A stretch of 64,000 nt of DNA from Eremophila alpestris peregrina (taxonomy: Eukaryota; Chordata; Aves; Passeriformes; Alaudidae): assembly GCA_009792885.1 (NCBI GenBank), contig WMCF01000066.1, positions 1,268,861-1,332,860 of the forward strand, in the 5' to 3' direction. The translations under genes and the position numbers were made by a program. Below the pieces are notes generated by a model. The model did no database searches. It was not told where the DNA came from and worked only from the letters and a program-made list of their open reading frames with translations. Below are positions 25,009-34,709 of this stretch, piece after piece. The stretch's first letter is position 1. The number at the start of each line of letters is the position of its first letter.

Positions 25009-25904
25009 CATCCACATTGAAAAATGAAATATTTCTGTAATATTAAATCCGTCCAATTGATCAAAGTGTGGTGTCAAAAAATGTTGTAAGTGCTTCTTCT
25101 CATCCAACCCCTTCAGCAACAGCAAACCAGAGACCTTTCCAATCCCTTTGTGGAGGCAGCTGCAGGTTACCTCTGTTGAAAGAGTCTGTGCAAGGGATGA
25201 GTCTGCATTTCTCCAGCACATTCCCACAGTAGGGACTTACAAAGGGCTGAGGATTTGGCACATGGAATGACAGCACATGTCCTCAGCTTTGGGGCTTTGT
25301 CTCCTCATAGGGCCATAATGTGTCCTAATACAGCCCTGTGGTGGGGCAGGAATGGGGTGGCCAGAAAAGGGGTGAGAAAGGGAATGTTTTCTTCTGTGGC
25401 TCAGCTTGATGAGTAACCACTGGGAGATTTATGGGTGTTTCCCCTCCCCTAATGTTTTTCTTTCCCTGCTTACTTTCACTGGAGAACAAGAAAACCAAAC
25501 AAACCAGAAACCTCAAATATTTGGTCACTGTTTGAGGAAGCAAACATAGAGTGTATCCAAACATTTGGAGAGGTGGGAAGCTGGGGTATTGCACAGCGGG
25601 ATAAATGCAAAGTGTGTCCAGAAAAGAAAGATTTTTTTGGAAAGCTGTCAGTGAGGAAAAGCTGAGAGGGTTGGGGGTTGCTTTGTATACAAAATAAGGG
25701 ATGTTTTTCTTCAAGTGGATACTGTGGATAAGACTGAGCCGTCTCGCAGTGAAGAGAGGAGAAACCAGCTTGGTTTCAGCAAGAAAGCTGAAAGAGGAAT
25801 AAAACCCCCACTTCTGCTGTGACAGTGGGGTATGAAACAGGGAACGTGGAGTGTTTGGACTCACCTTCATCAGCAGCTTCATTAGGATAAGGTCACCCAA
25901 ATAC

Positions 25905-26045
25905 CTGTGGTTGTTTCTATGCTCTCATCCAGCCCCTGGAGCTGCATGGGTTGTGACCCAATATTCCCTTTAATTCTCAGAACACAATTCTCCAGTGCTT
26001 TGTATCGCCCTTGGTTCTGCTGCTTTGACATGAAACTCTGGTTGT
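25905..26045 (-). CDS. Candidate internal exon, unknown gene
   Basis: On the minus strand a pyrimidine-rich tract (acttcccccatgttgtttttt) ends in gaag at 26046. The open block runs to 25905 and is followed by a fair donor, CAG|GTATTT. The block is 141 bp, open throughout, and has the same phase at both ends: two bases, 46 whole codons, one base. It could be included or skipped without a frame change. The peptide begins NQSFMSKQQNQGRYKALENC and ends QGLDESIETTT. It is hydrophilic and rich in Q, N, S and T, with no membrane segment or motif I recognise. Against it: the plus strand is also open for 104 codons over the same bases, no partner exon was found, and one such block can arise by chance in 64 kb. 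It could equally be an exon of a non-coding RNA or nothing at all. Confidence 0.25.
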
Positions 26046-28680
26046 CTTCAAAAAACAACATGGGGGAAGTAAAGGGCCCGTCTGTTGCATCTGTTTGCAT
26101 ATCAGGGAAGGTGTTTGCTCGCTCTAGGAGGACTCATTTATTCCTGTGGCTGCATGGGGACGTGCTCAGAACTTCCATAAAACATGTGAGGAGCAGTAAG
26201 TGCTGCTTCATCTCTTGCTGAATGAGCAGCAATTTCAAGGAGCAAAGCAAGGAGAGAAGGGCTCTTGTTCTCTGCCTCAGTGTCCCCCAGCTCCTGGACA
26301 TGCACAGGAGATCAAAAGGTGGAAATCTCCACTCTCCCACACATTGATCCCTTTGCTTCAGGAGCTCTTTGTGCTATTGACTCACCCTCCTGAGGGAAAA
26401 TAAGCATTTTCCTTAGTTACACAAAGGGACATGCAGGTGTCAAAGAGATGAAGTCATTTTTCAGAAAGTCACCGACAGAAGTGAGGGAAAGTCAGAGATC
26501 CCTCCTTCCCTGGCACAGCCCCTGGTGGACCTCTGGATAACCCAGGGGAGGGTCTCAAACAGCTCCACAGAAATGCAGCAAAGAGATGGATTGCTGCAAC
26601 TCTGCTGCTTACCAAATTAGAAACAATTTAAGGATTTAAGGATTAAGTACCATTAATTACTGCCCAACAAATGCTGATCTACAATGGAGCACTTGTGGAA
26701 ATGGAGAGAGAAGTTTCTGCATGAATACTAAATGGCTTCATTAATGCTCAGCACAATTTCATTGAGTGATAAATTAATTAGCTTGATGCTCCAAGAATTA
26801 CTGAGCAGGACCATGGGCACATGTGATGAAGGGACAGCAGGAGCCCAGTGTCCCCCTGCCTGGGCAGACCAGGTCACACGGGTGTGGGACACACCAGGGC
26901 AAGGTAAAGGGAGTAAAGAAAGAGGCAAAGGGGTTTCTGAGAGAGGTAATCCCAAAATGCTGATCTGGATTTCCTCATCTGGATTCACTGGAGGTTCCAG
27001 AGGTCAGGATGAGAGCAGTGAGATGAAGGTCATCATTTTCCTGTTGCTTTACCCTCCTGCTGTTGTGCTGCCAATGGTGGGTTGGTCAGACATCTTCCCT
27101 GCTCCTCATATTTCCATTCCCTCCATCCTCTGTTCACCCAAACCCACGGGGCTGAACAGACCTCCCCAGCTGATTTCCTTCAGCTCCATGGCTCATGCTG
27201 GGTGCTCCTCCCATCACATACCAGGATAAGGGAGCTTGGAGTTTCCATCCTCTTTATCCAACACTTGTGGCAAACATTTGGGGCATCCCAGGTTCCTTGG
27301 CATTGCTCCAAGGACATGTTTACCTGGGCCTGGAGAAAGAAAGACTTGGTGCTTCCAAAAGCTGGGAGAGCCCCGTCTGCCGTGGCAGCCCAGCGAAGCG
27401 GCGACAGCTTGAACTGGAGTCTGCTCCTCGGCAGTGTTTTCTCCCCGAAGCAGTGGAGGAGGAGGAGGGAGCAGCATCCAGCCAGGATGTCTGGCAGTGA
27501 GTAATTTCAGTTTCTCCTCAGGCTGTCATGCCATGACAGCTGCCTGGGCAGAGCCTCGCCGCCCCCCTTCAGCACGTTACCTGGAGTTCAGCATCGGATT
27601 TCTGTCCCTCAAGACTTTTTAGCCGCCCGTGCCTTCGCAGCATTATTGATTGCTCACCCAGCCGTGGCTGGAGCTGGATTAGGTGTGAACACAGCACTGC
27701 CCCGGCAGGCCCAGAACAGGGCAAGATGCTCAGAGCCTCCTTTCGTCATCTGTCTTTTTTTAGCTCTTTCCTGTGTTGCTTTTTGGCTGCCTCCTGTGCC
27801 TTGCTCTTCCCCAGCTCATTTGCAGTGCCTGTAAAAGTTGTGTGATTTCGCAGCTCGGGGCAGGTCCCTCCTTGCCCCAAGGTTTGGGTTCCCTCAGCTC
27901 ATTTTGTTCCCACTCCTGAAGGCAGAGGGTGAGGAATGGCAGAGAGAGACTTTGTTCCTCCCTGCCAAGGGGAGATGGAACAGTGAGGAGGTGTCTGTGC
28001 CCCTCCATGGCTCTCCACATCCCTCTCCATCACTCTTCTCCCAGTCCCTGCAAGAAGACCCCTATTAGGGTCACCAGCTCTTGATATCATGAGACATTAA
28101 AATTCTTGTCTTGGTGCAGCCTTCAAGACTTAGCCCAAATATTCTGGGTCTACACTGGCCAAGAGGGGTGGCTGTTCAGAATGCCCAGGTGCAGGAACAC
28201 AGGTGGATGTGGAGACTCCTCTCTGCTCTGTATGGCCCTCCCTGGCTCCTGGTCCCAGCCTGGCTCACATCTGGGAGCTCACAAATGAGATGAGCTGAGT
28301 TTCTTCCATCCCCCAACCCCTGCCCTGCCCATGGAGACGTGGCCTGGATTGGCCATTACAGACCAGAGAAGGAATATCAAATTAAACAGCCCTCATGCTC
28401 ACAGCATGCAGAGCTCACACCAAAGTTTTCCTAACATAATGAGCTGGTATAAAAGCAGCCACAGGGAGACATCCTCGGCTTTATTGGGCTGGCACAGGCA
28501 GGCACAGAGCTGCGCATTCTGGAGTGCCATCTTCTGGCACCTGCAATGTGAACTCCTCGCATTCCTGCCTGGCTGAAGCAATCTGGTAACACAGATCTAT
28601 GCCAGGCTTGAGGAAAGGAGTGGATTTTCAGGATTTTCCAGTGTCTCCTTGAAAGATGCTCTTTTTTTTAGCATCCTCCC

Positions 28681-28945
28681 ATCCCTTTGGCTGCCGGGTA
28701 CCTGCCCATGCCAGCGCGAGGAGCCGCGCATCTGCACGGAGCTGGTATCGGCTCCCCATGCCAGCTTGGGAAGCATCTGTTTCCTGATTTATTTATCCCC
28801 TCTGCAGCCACCACGGGAGGATAATCTCGGTGACATGCCACATCTTGTTTACAGCCGGCCCCTGAAAAGTTAGAAGTGCAAGTTGTGGGGTGGGGAAGGA
28901 GGCGGGGGAGAACGCGGGGCTGCGCACGCTGGGGACCGAGAGGGG
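28681..28945. promoter_or_regulatory. Small CpG island
   Basis: By hand count there are 16 CpG in 265 bp, with 72 C and 90 G. That gives about 61% GC and an observed/expected ratio near 0.65, which passes the classical island thresholds. CpGs cluster at 28694-28740 (ccagcgcgaggagccgcgca) and 28903-28938. A TATAAAA lies just downstream at 28959-28965 on the plus strand. No gene start was recognised next to it, so it could be an unannotated promoter, an enhancer or a chance cluster. Confidence 0.45.
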
Positions 28946-30350
28946 ACTTCAGGAGATGTATAAAATATTAAATGACATCGTGGCAAGACACAGACAGGGG
29001 GAGAACAATAATTAAAGTAAACAGCACATCAAAAGCCTGGCTAAAACTCACATTTAAATTCCAAGACAACGCAGGAGCAGCTCGTGTAGCCGTGTGTAAA
29101 TGTGTTTCCAGGAACCTTTTAAGAATATTAACAGTGATGGAAGCAGAACAGCAATGATTCAGACTTTATGTTATGTGACAATACAGGAGGCCACCAGACT
29201 CCTGCCTGGCTGTTGGCATAAGAAAGCTGATGAGAGCCTGGATCTTGCCAGAAGAGCAGGTTTCTTTCCAGGGAGTGAGAGATCCTGAAGTGGGCGAGAA
29301 TGGAGCCTCTTCTCTTGCCAGGGACATGCAGGGTTTCCTTCAGCCCCACAGGGGAACTGCACCCCTAAAAATTACATGAAAGGGTTTCTGTGGGTTTGTT
29401 CCCTACATCCAGTCCCACGTTGTACCCTGCTGTCTGCTTCCCAGGCTTTGTCCTAATTAGTTTTAATCACTCCTGGTCAGGTTCCTGTGTGTTCTTGGTT
29501 GGGATCCTCCAATGTGTTGCTGGTTTCTTGACTTTCAATTTGCTTGCAGCCACCAGTTGTCCCTGGTGTTGCCTCCTCCTCCATTCCAGCCTGGAGCATG
29601 TGGAATCACCACACCTGAGGCCTGAATATAGCAGAGAACATAATTGGAAAACTGAGGTCAGGCCCGGAGCCGTGCAAGACAAGCTGAGCAGCCTCCTGCC
29701 TCCCCAGCACATTTGAATTAAGGGCCAGAAATCAGTGTCAGATTTGTCTGGACTCCAGCACTGAGCACCTTTGGGCTATAGAGCAAATCTCTTAATTATT
29801 CCCCGTGCCTTTTGCCCTCTCCTGTACAGGGACTACAATAGCTCTGTCCTTGGGGAGCCTGAATTCTCCTTAGTCCTGATAATACCGTGATTTACAGAGG
29901 ATTTCCCAACGAGCCCTCAGGGCACAGTGTTACCTAATGGAAGTAATTAAAAAGCATTGGGAAGTGACCCCCTGAAAGTGCAGACAGCAGCAGATGGAAT
30001 AAGGGGATTTAGAGGCTGCAGAGAGCTGCAGGAGTATGTGTCTCTATCCTGTGCCACAGTGGGATCATGGGCCCGGAGTGGGGGCTCAGGAAGGGGATGC
30101 CTTGAGGGCCTGAACAGGAATATTTCATGTGGTTTATTTTTTCACTTGACTCTGTATTTTCATGAGGCCTTTTGGATGTTTCAACCGTAGGAGGTTCTTG
30201 GGGGACTGCATGAAGATTTAACTTCCCACAGGGTTCAATTTTCCATTAGTTGAAGTCTCCAGACTTCCCTGTTTTCTTGGAGCAGTAGAAAATGCTTCAC
30301 ATCCTTTTGTGCTGCTGTTCAAAGGAGAGCATTCACTCTCACTGACAGCA

Positions 30351-30601
30351 TGGAGCTGTGTCAGGAGAGGTTTAAGTTGGGTATCAGGTAAAAGTTCTTC
30401 CCCCAGAGGGTGCTGGGCACTGCCCAGGCTCCCCAGGGAATGGGCACAGCCCCAAGAGAGCTCCAGGAGCCTTTGGATAACACTCTCAGGGATGCCCAGG
30501 GTGGGATTGTTGGGGGGTCTACAGGGCCAGGAGTTGGACTCAATGATCCTGGTGGGTCCCTTCTAGCTCAGGATAATCTGTGGTTCTCTGATTCTATGAT
30601 T
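30351..30601 (+). mobile_element. CR1 LINE 3' fragment
   Basis: Opens at 'ggagctgtgtcaggagagg', then 'ttcttcccccagagggtgct', 'ccccagggaatgggcacagc' and 'gggatgcccagggtgggatt', with the tail 'tggttctctgattctatgat'. Same variant as the copies at 0.3, 57.4 and 59.1 kb. Confidence 0.93.
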
Positions 30602-32605
30602 TATATACTTGGGGAAACTGAGGCATGGCATGGGGGGGACAAATCTGAACGGGGACAGTGCCCATTCCTGGGGTCTCCATACTGCAAAGGGAATCCTGCT
30701 GCTCTCTAAGCAGGCAGGAAACAGTGCTGGCAGCTGGGATGAGCCTCAGGACAGCTTTACCCATGAAATATCTGTGTCGCTGCTCCTTCCCAGGGCACTC
30801 GAGTGCAGCCAGCAATGGGAGCCCTCCCTCCCCAGCACCAGATGGACAGCACTAACAATTTCCAGGCATGATCGTCTTCAAAATACTCCTGGGCTATTTG
30901 CATCCCAAGTTCACAGCAGGTTGGTCCCACATTCCCAAGGAGAAGCATTCCATGCACCAAACACTTTCTTCACTAAACTCTTTGGCATAACTTGGTTTTG
31001 GGAAAGAGCAGCCCAAAACAGATTCTGAGCTTTTTGGTGCCTGGTGAAAATCCAACACCACACAAAGCCCTTTCCCAAAGCCATTGTAGGTTTAGCCAGG
31101 ACAGGATTTCCCATTTTTCCCTTTGCACAGAGAGTGGCTGAGTCTCCTGTCAGGATTTTCCCAGCATGCAGATGTTGTTGTGACCTAGATGCTTAAGCAT
31201 TCATTTATTGCTGAAGTTTTGCATTTAGAGGTCTGAAGAGTTCAGATTGTCTGGAAAGCTCCAAAAGGGAAAAACACCGAGGGCAGCTCACGAGTTCCAA
31301 GAGAAAAGCGATTTGACGTTCTTATGCCTCCATTTATTGGCAGCCCACAATGAGATGTAAAGAAATGTCAGAAAATCCCATGTGCACGTTGGTTTGGATG
31401 GGGGAAAAAATTGCTGTTCACCTCTGCCTGGAGGCTACGAGTCGCTCTGCTAATGCAGGAGGCACTAAAATGACCCCTTTGTTTTTCCTATGATCGCTTC
31501 TGATAGCACGCTCTGCCTGAGATATCATATCTTTGATCTCTGTGTGCTGATGTTAAGTCTCTCTCGAGTTCAGTAGCATCTCCTTGAGATTAATACTTCG
31601 TGGCATTCTCAGCACCAAGCTGTCCTAACCCATACATCACAGGATGTCACGCTTCACACTCGCCTCTGCCTCAATGACTTCACGCTGGCACCATAAATAA
31701 CCCTTGGCCGGCTCCGCGTGTGCAGAGTTCCACCAGGAACTCTCTGGAGGTGAGGAGGGAAGGGATGCTCCTGTGGCCACAGCAGGCACGAGGAGGGCCC
31801 TGCCTCCCTCCCCGCAGGGAGGAGGGTGCTGGGATTTTGTGGGGGCTGTTCCTGATCGTCTCAGGGAGGGAGGGATCGTGTGTGGCGGTTGCTCTGCGAC
31901 GCCTTATAGGGAGTGACAAACGGATGTACCCCAAGGGGACCCATCTGCCAGCCAGCTCCTTCCACATCTCCTCCGTTAGGCGAGTTAGGAAAATCACTGC
32001 CTGCTTCGGATTTTACTTTGGCTCTGGCTTTTCAGCTTCCTGATTTGTTTTCCAAGGGCTGGGTGAGCAGGCCGGGCTCCTTTAGCAGGACAGGCTGGGT
32101 GTAAAAACACCTGCCCCCTGCTTTGGGAGATGTGTGAAATGCTGCCAAACCCCGGTGCTGCAGCCCTGCAAAAGGCACCAAAATTCAGCTGCAGCTGAGT
32201 CAGAGCTCTCTGAAACCCTCTGATCGTCATGGGAGGCTGCGGGTGCAAATCCCCCTGCCTTGCTCAGACCAAAAAAGGAGTTTTAAGGGAATTTCGAACA
32301 TCACATCCAGCAGATGTTGGGGTTCTTGAAATTCCCAATGTTGAGCAGGCTCTGGCAATGTGGAGCAAGCTCCAGGCTGCTGAGGCCTTGATGCTCTTGG
32401 GAGTGAAACAAGGTCATGGCTGTGATCCAGACAGAGAGCAGTGGAAGCCCTGGTCTAAGGCATGCTTGAGTATGAGGTTGGGAGATGTCCCCAGGGTATG
32501 AAATCTGCTGTGGTCTGAGTGGTTTGGAGTGAAGAGGACTTTGCAAGGTCTTTTATTTCAATCCAGGGTCCATCAATTCCATCCTGAGTATTGTTTTCAG
32601 GCATA
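30602..32605. other. Unique non-coding stretch
   Basis: Includes an enhancer-like AT-rich block at about 31200-31680 (catttattggcagcccac, gatatcatatctttgatc, gagattaatacttcg). A GC-richer patch with several CpGs follows at 31690-31920. No exon was supported. Confidence 0.45.
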
Positions 32606-32700
32606 GGGTGGGATTCTTGGGGTGTCCTGTGCAGGGTCAGGAGTTGGACTCGATGACCCTTGTGGGTCCCTTCCAACCCAGAATTTCCTGGGATTTTCTG
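32606..32700 (+). mobile_element. Very short CR1 LINE tail
   Basis: Only the last 95 bp remain: 'gggtgggattcttggggtgt', 'caggagttggactcgatgac' and 'gtgggtcccttccaaccc', with a decayed tail 'ctgggattttctgg'. Confidence 0.85.
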
Positions 32701-33244
32701 GTTTACATGGTTTTGCTGGTGCTGCTGATGTTCCAGGGGCTGTTCAGTGACCCCATTCCGGGGACTGGGGACATGAGTCATGTTCAGTGCTGGAAACACC
32801 TCGGGCTTCACCTCTTCAACCTCAAAGACTCTGTGGACTCACAGGTCCATGATGTCCCCATGACCTCACACCCCACAGGCTCCCTCCCTGTCTGTGGTGC
32901 ACGGGGTGAGGGGGCAGTGAGCTGCTGCCCTTCTGTCCCCAGCCCAGAACAGAGTCTATGTCACTTCTGCACAGCGTGGGGTGAGTGAGGAACAATCCTT
33001 CCTCAGACTGGATTTAGAGAGATAATTGAAAGGAAGAAGGGAGGTCTCAGGGGAAGGAGTGAAAGTGCTGGCACTCAGCAGGGCTGAGATGAGATGTCCT
33101 GCAGCCCGTGACCCTCCTGTTTGTGCCAGATGGGCTCAGGTCCCCTCAGACCCCTCCACAGAGCCACTTGCAGCTCCCTATGGACAAAGAGGCTGTTCCC
33201 TCTCATTTCTGTTACAATCTCCTCTTTTAATGCATATTTAATCC
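32701..33244. other. Unique spacer between CR1 fragments
   Basis: GC-rich sequence with no recognised feature. Confidence 0.45.
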
Positions 33245-33384
33245 ACCCTGGGAAGTGTTCAAGGCCAGTTTGGATGGGGAAACAACTTGATCTAGTGGGT
33301 GACATCCCTGCCCATGGCAGGGGCTTGGGAAGAGATGATCTTCAAGGTCCTTTCAACCCAAACCATTCTGGCATTCTCTGATTG
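33245..33384 (+). mobile_element. Short CR1 LINE 3' fragment
   Basis: 'ccctgggaagtgttcaaggc', 'catccctgcccatggcagg' and 'aaggtcctttcaacccaaac' lead to a tail 'ctggcattctctgatt'. 'ggggaaacaacttgatctag' replaces the usual 'cttggagcaacctgg' piece, so the copy belongs to a different CR1 variant from its neighbour at 34.3 kb. Confidence 0.88.
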
Positions 33385-34288
33385 AAGGCTGGAAGCACCA
33401 CTTGCCCAGAACCAAAGGATGCCTGGCCCAAAGAGCACCCACCAAACAGACAAAAGAAGAGATGCTCATCCAAAAGAGGCACTGAGGGCACACCATGAGG
33501 CTTTTTCTCCCCACAAAAAAAGGGACATATGGGGTGGGTTCAGTTTAATCCTGTCTGGATGGGCCATTTCTGCGCTGAAGTTGAGATGTGAAGCAGAGTG
33601 TGCTGCACCTCTGCTGCTCCCTCTAACAGCAACCCAAATAATTAGCACTGATAAGCCTGGTCCTAATGAGAGCCTGTTGCTAATGGGGTGCAGCAGGCTG
33701 GCAGTGCAGGTACCACGTGTGCCTCGTGGTCTGGGTGGCTGCTAACAAGGAGGGACGATGCAATTAGAGAAACCCCCTTTTTTTCTTAATTTTCCACCAG
33801 TCTCTGGGGAAAAGGGTTTCATTTTTTAAAGTTCTGTCACACCAGGTTAGAGTATTAACAATCACGGTTCGCTGCTATCTGTATTTGTTCCATTTGTGGC
33901 ATTTATGATGGTTATCCACATTAATTATTTCACTGCTTAAGTCCCTTCTAATTTCAGAGCACTGTTATTTCCAAGAAAGATGGATATTAAATATGCCACA
34001 CATCAGCACGGGGTGGCATTACACCGTGCTATTAAGTTCTGATGCGAGAACTTGGCAAAAAATAACTTTGCTATTTGTAATCACCGTGAAGTGTTTTAGT
34101 GTTGCAGCTTGGAATAAGAAATAAAGATGATGACAGGAACTGATTTCTTATTAGGACACGGTGCAGGAGTTTACATAAATCAGGAAGGAAATAACAAGGT
34201 AACCCTTGGCTGGCCAAATCCGTGTGAGTGCCTGTGGGATGGGTCTGATGGGGAATAGGTGGGTGCAAAGTCTTTGAGGGGACCTCCC
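33385..34288. other. Unique stretch with an enhancer-like block
   Basis: 33385-33830 has no visible feature. The AT-rich block 33840-34200 is listed separately. Confidence 0.45.
33840..34200. promoter_or_regulatory. Possible conserved non-coding element
   Basis: Repeat-free and AT-rich: gagtattaacaatcacgg, tatccacattaattatttc, gatattaaatatgccac and caccgtgctattaagttc. Dense TTAAT/ATTAA cores, and no open frame of note. The call rests on texture only. Confidence 0.25.
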
Positions 34289-34709
34289 TGAGGGCTGGAG
34301 CCCCTCTGCTCTGGAGCCAGGCTGGGAGAGCTGGGGGTGCTCACCTGGAGGAGAGAAGGCTCCAGGAGACCTCAGAGCCCTTTGCAGTGCCCAAAGGGCT
34401 CCAGGAACACTGGAGAGGGACTGGGGACAAGGGATGGAGGGACAGGACACAGGGAATGGCCTCCCACTGCCAGAGGGCAGGGATAGATGGGATATTGGGA
34501 AAGAATTGTTCTCTGGGAGGGTGAGGAGGCCCTGGCACAGGGTGCCCAGGGAATATGGTTGCCCTTGGATCCCTGTAAGTGTCCAAGGCCAGGTTGGATG
34601 GGGCTTGGAGCAGCATGGGATAGCAGAAAGTGTCCCTGCCCATGGCAGGGGTGTGGAACAAGATGAGCTTTAAGGTCCCTTCCACCCAAACCACTTGAGG
34701 ATTCTTCAG
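34289..34709 (+). mobile_element. CR1 LINE copy with ORF2 remnant
   Basis: About 420 bp. It starts at 'agggctggagcccctctgct' and contains 'ctggagccaggctgggagag', 'gatgggatattgggaaagaa', 'gccctggcacagggtgccca' and 'gtccctgcccatggcagg'. The tail has decayed to 'cttgaggattcttc'. A short deletion removed part of the 'gcagctgtggctgcccctgg' segment. Confidence 0.94.

Larger units (their letters stand above)
21437..30350. other. 8.9 kb without recognised mobile elements
   Basis: The longest stretch free of CR1 and LTR sequence. It contains a (CT)n run, the candidate exon at 25905-26045, a moderately CpG-rich patch at 27360-27660, the small CpG island at 28681-28945, and enhancer-like AT-rich blocks at 24730-25060 and 28950-29200. 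Long open frames at 24221-24601 (plus) and 25325-25900 (minus) have no domain and fit chance. The absence of transposons may reflect functional constraint, but that is only suggestive. Confidence 0.45.

Noticed and set aside
25325..25900. 191-codon minus-strand open frame
   Set aside because: Low-complexity mix of F, S, L and P with no domain. Several frames of this size are expected by chance in 64 kb.
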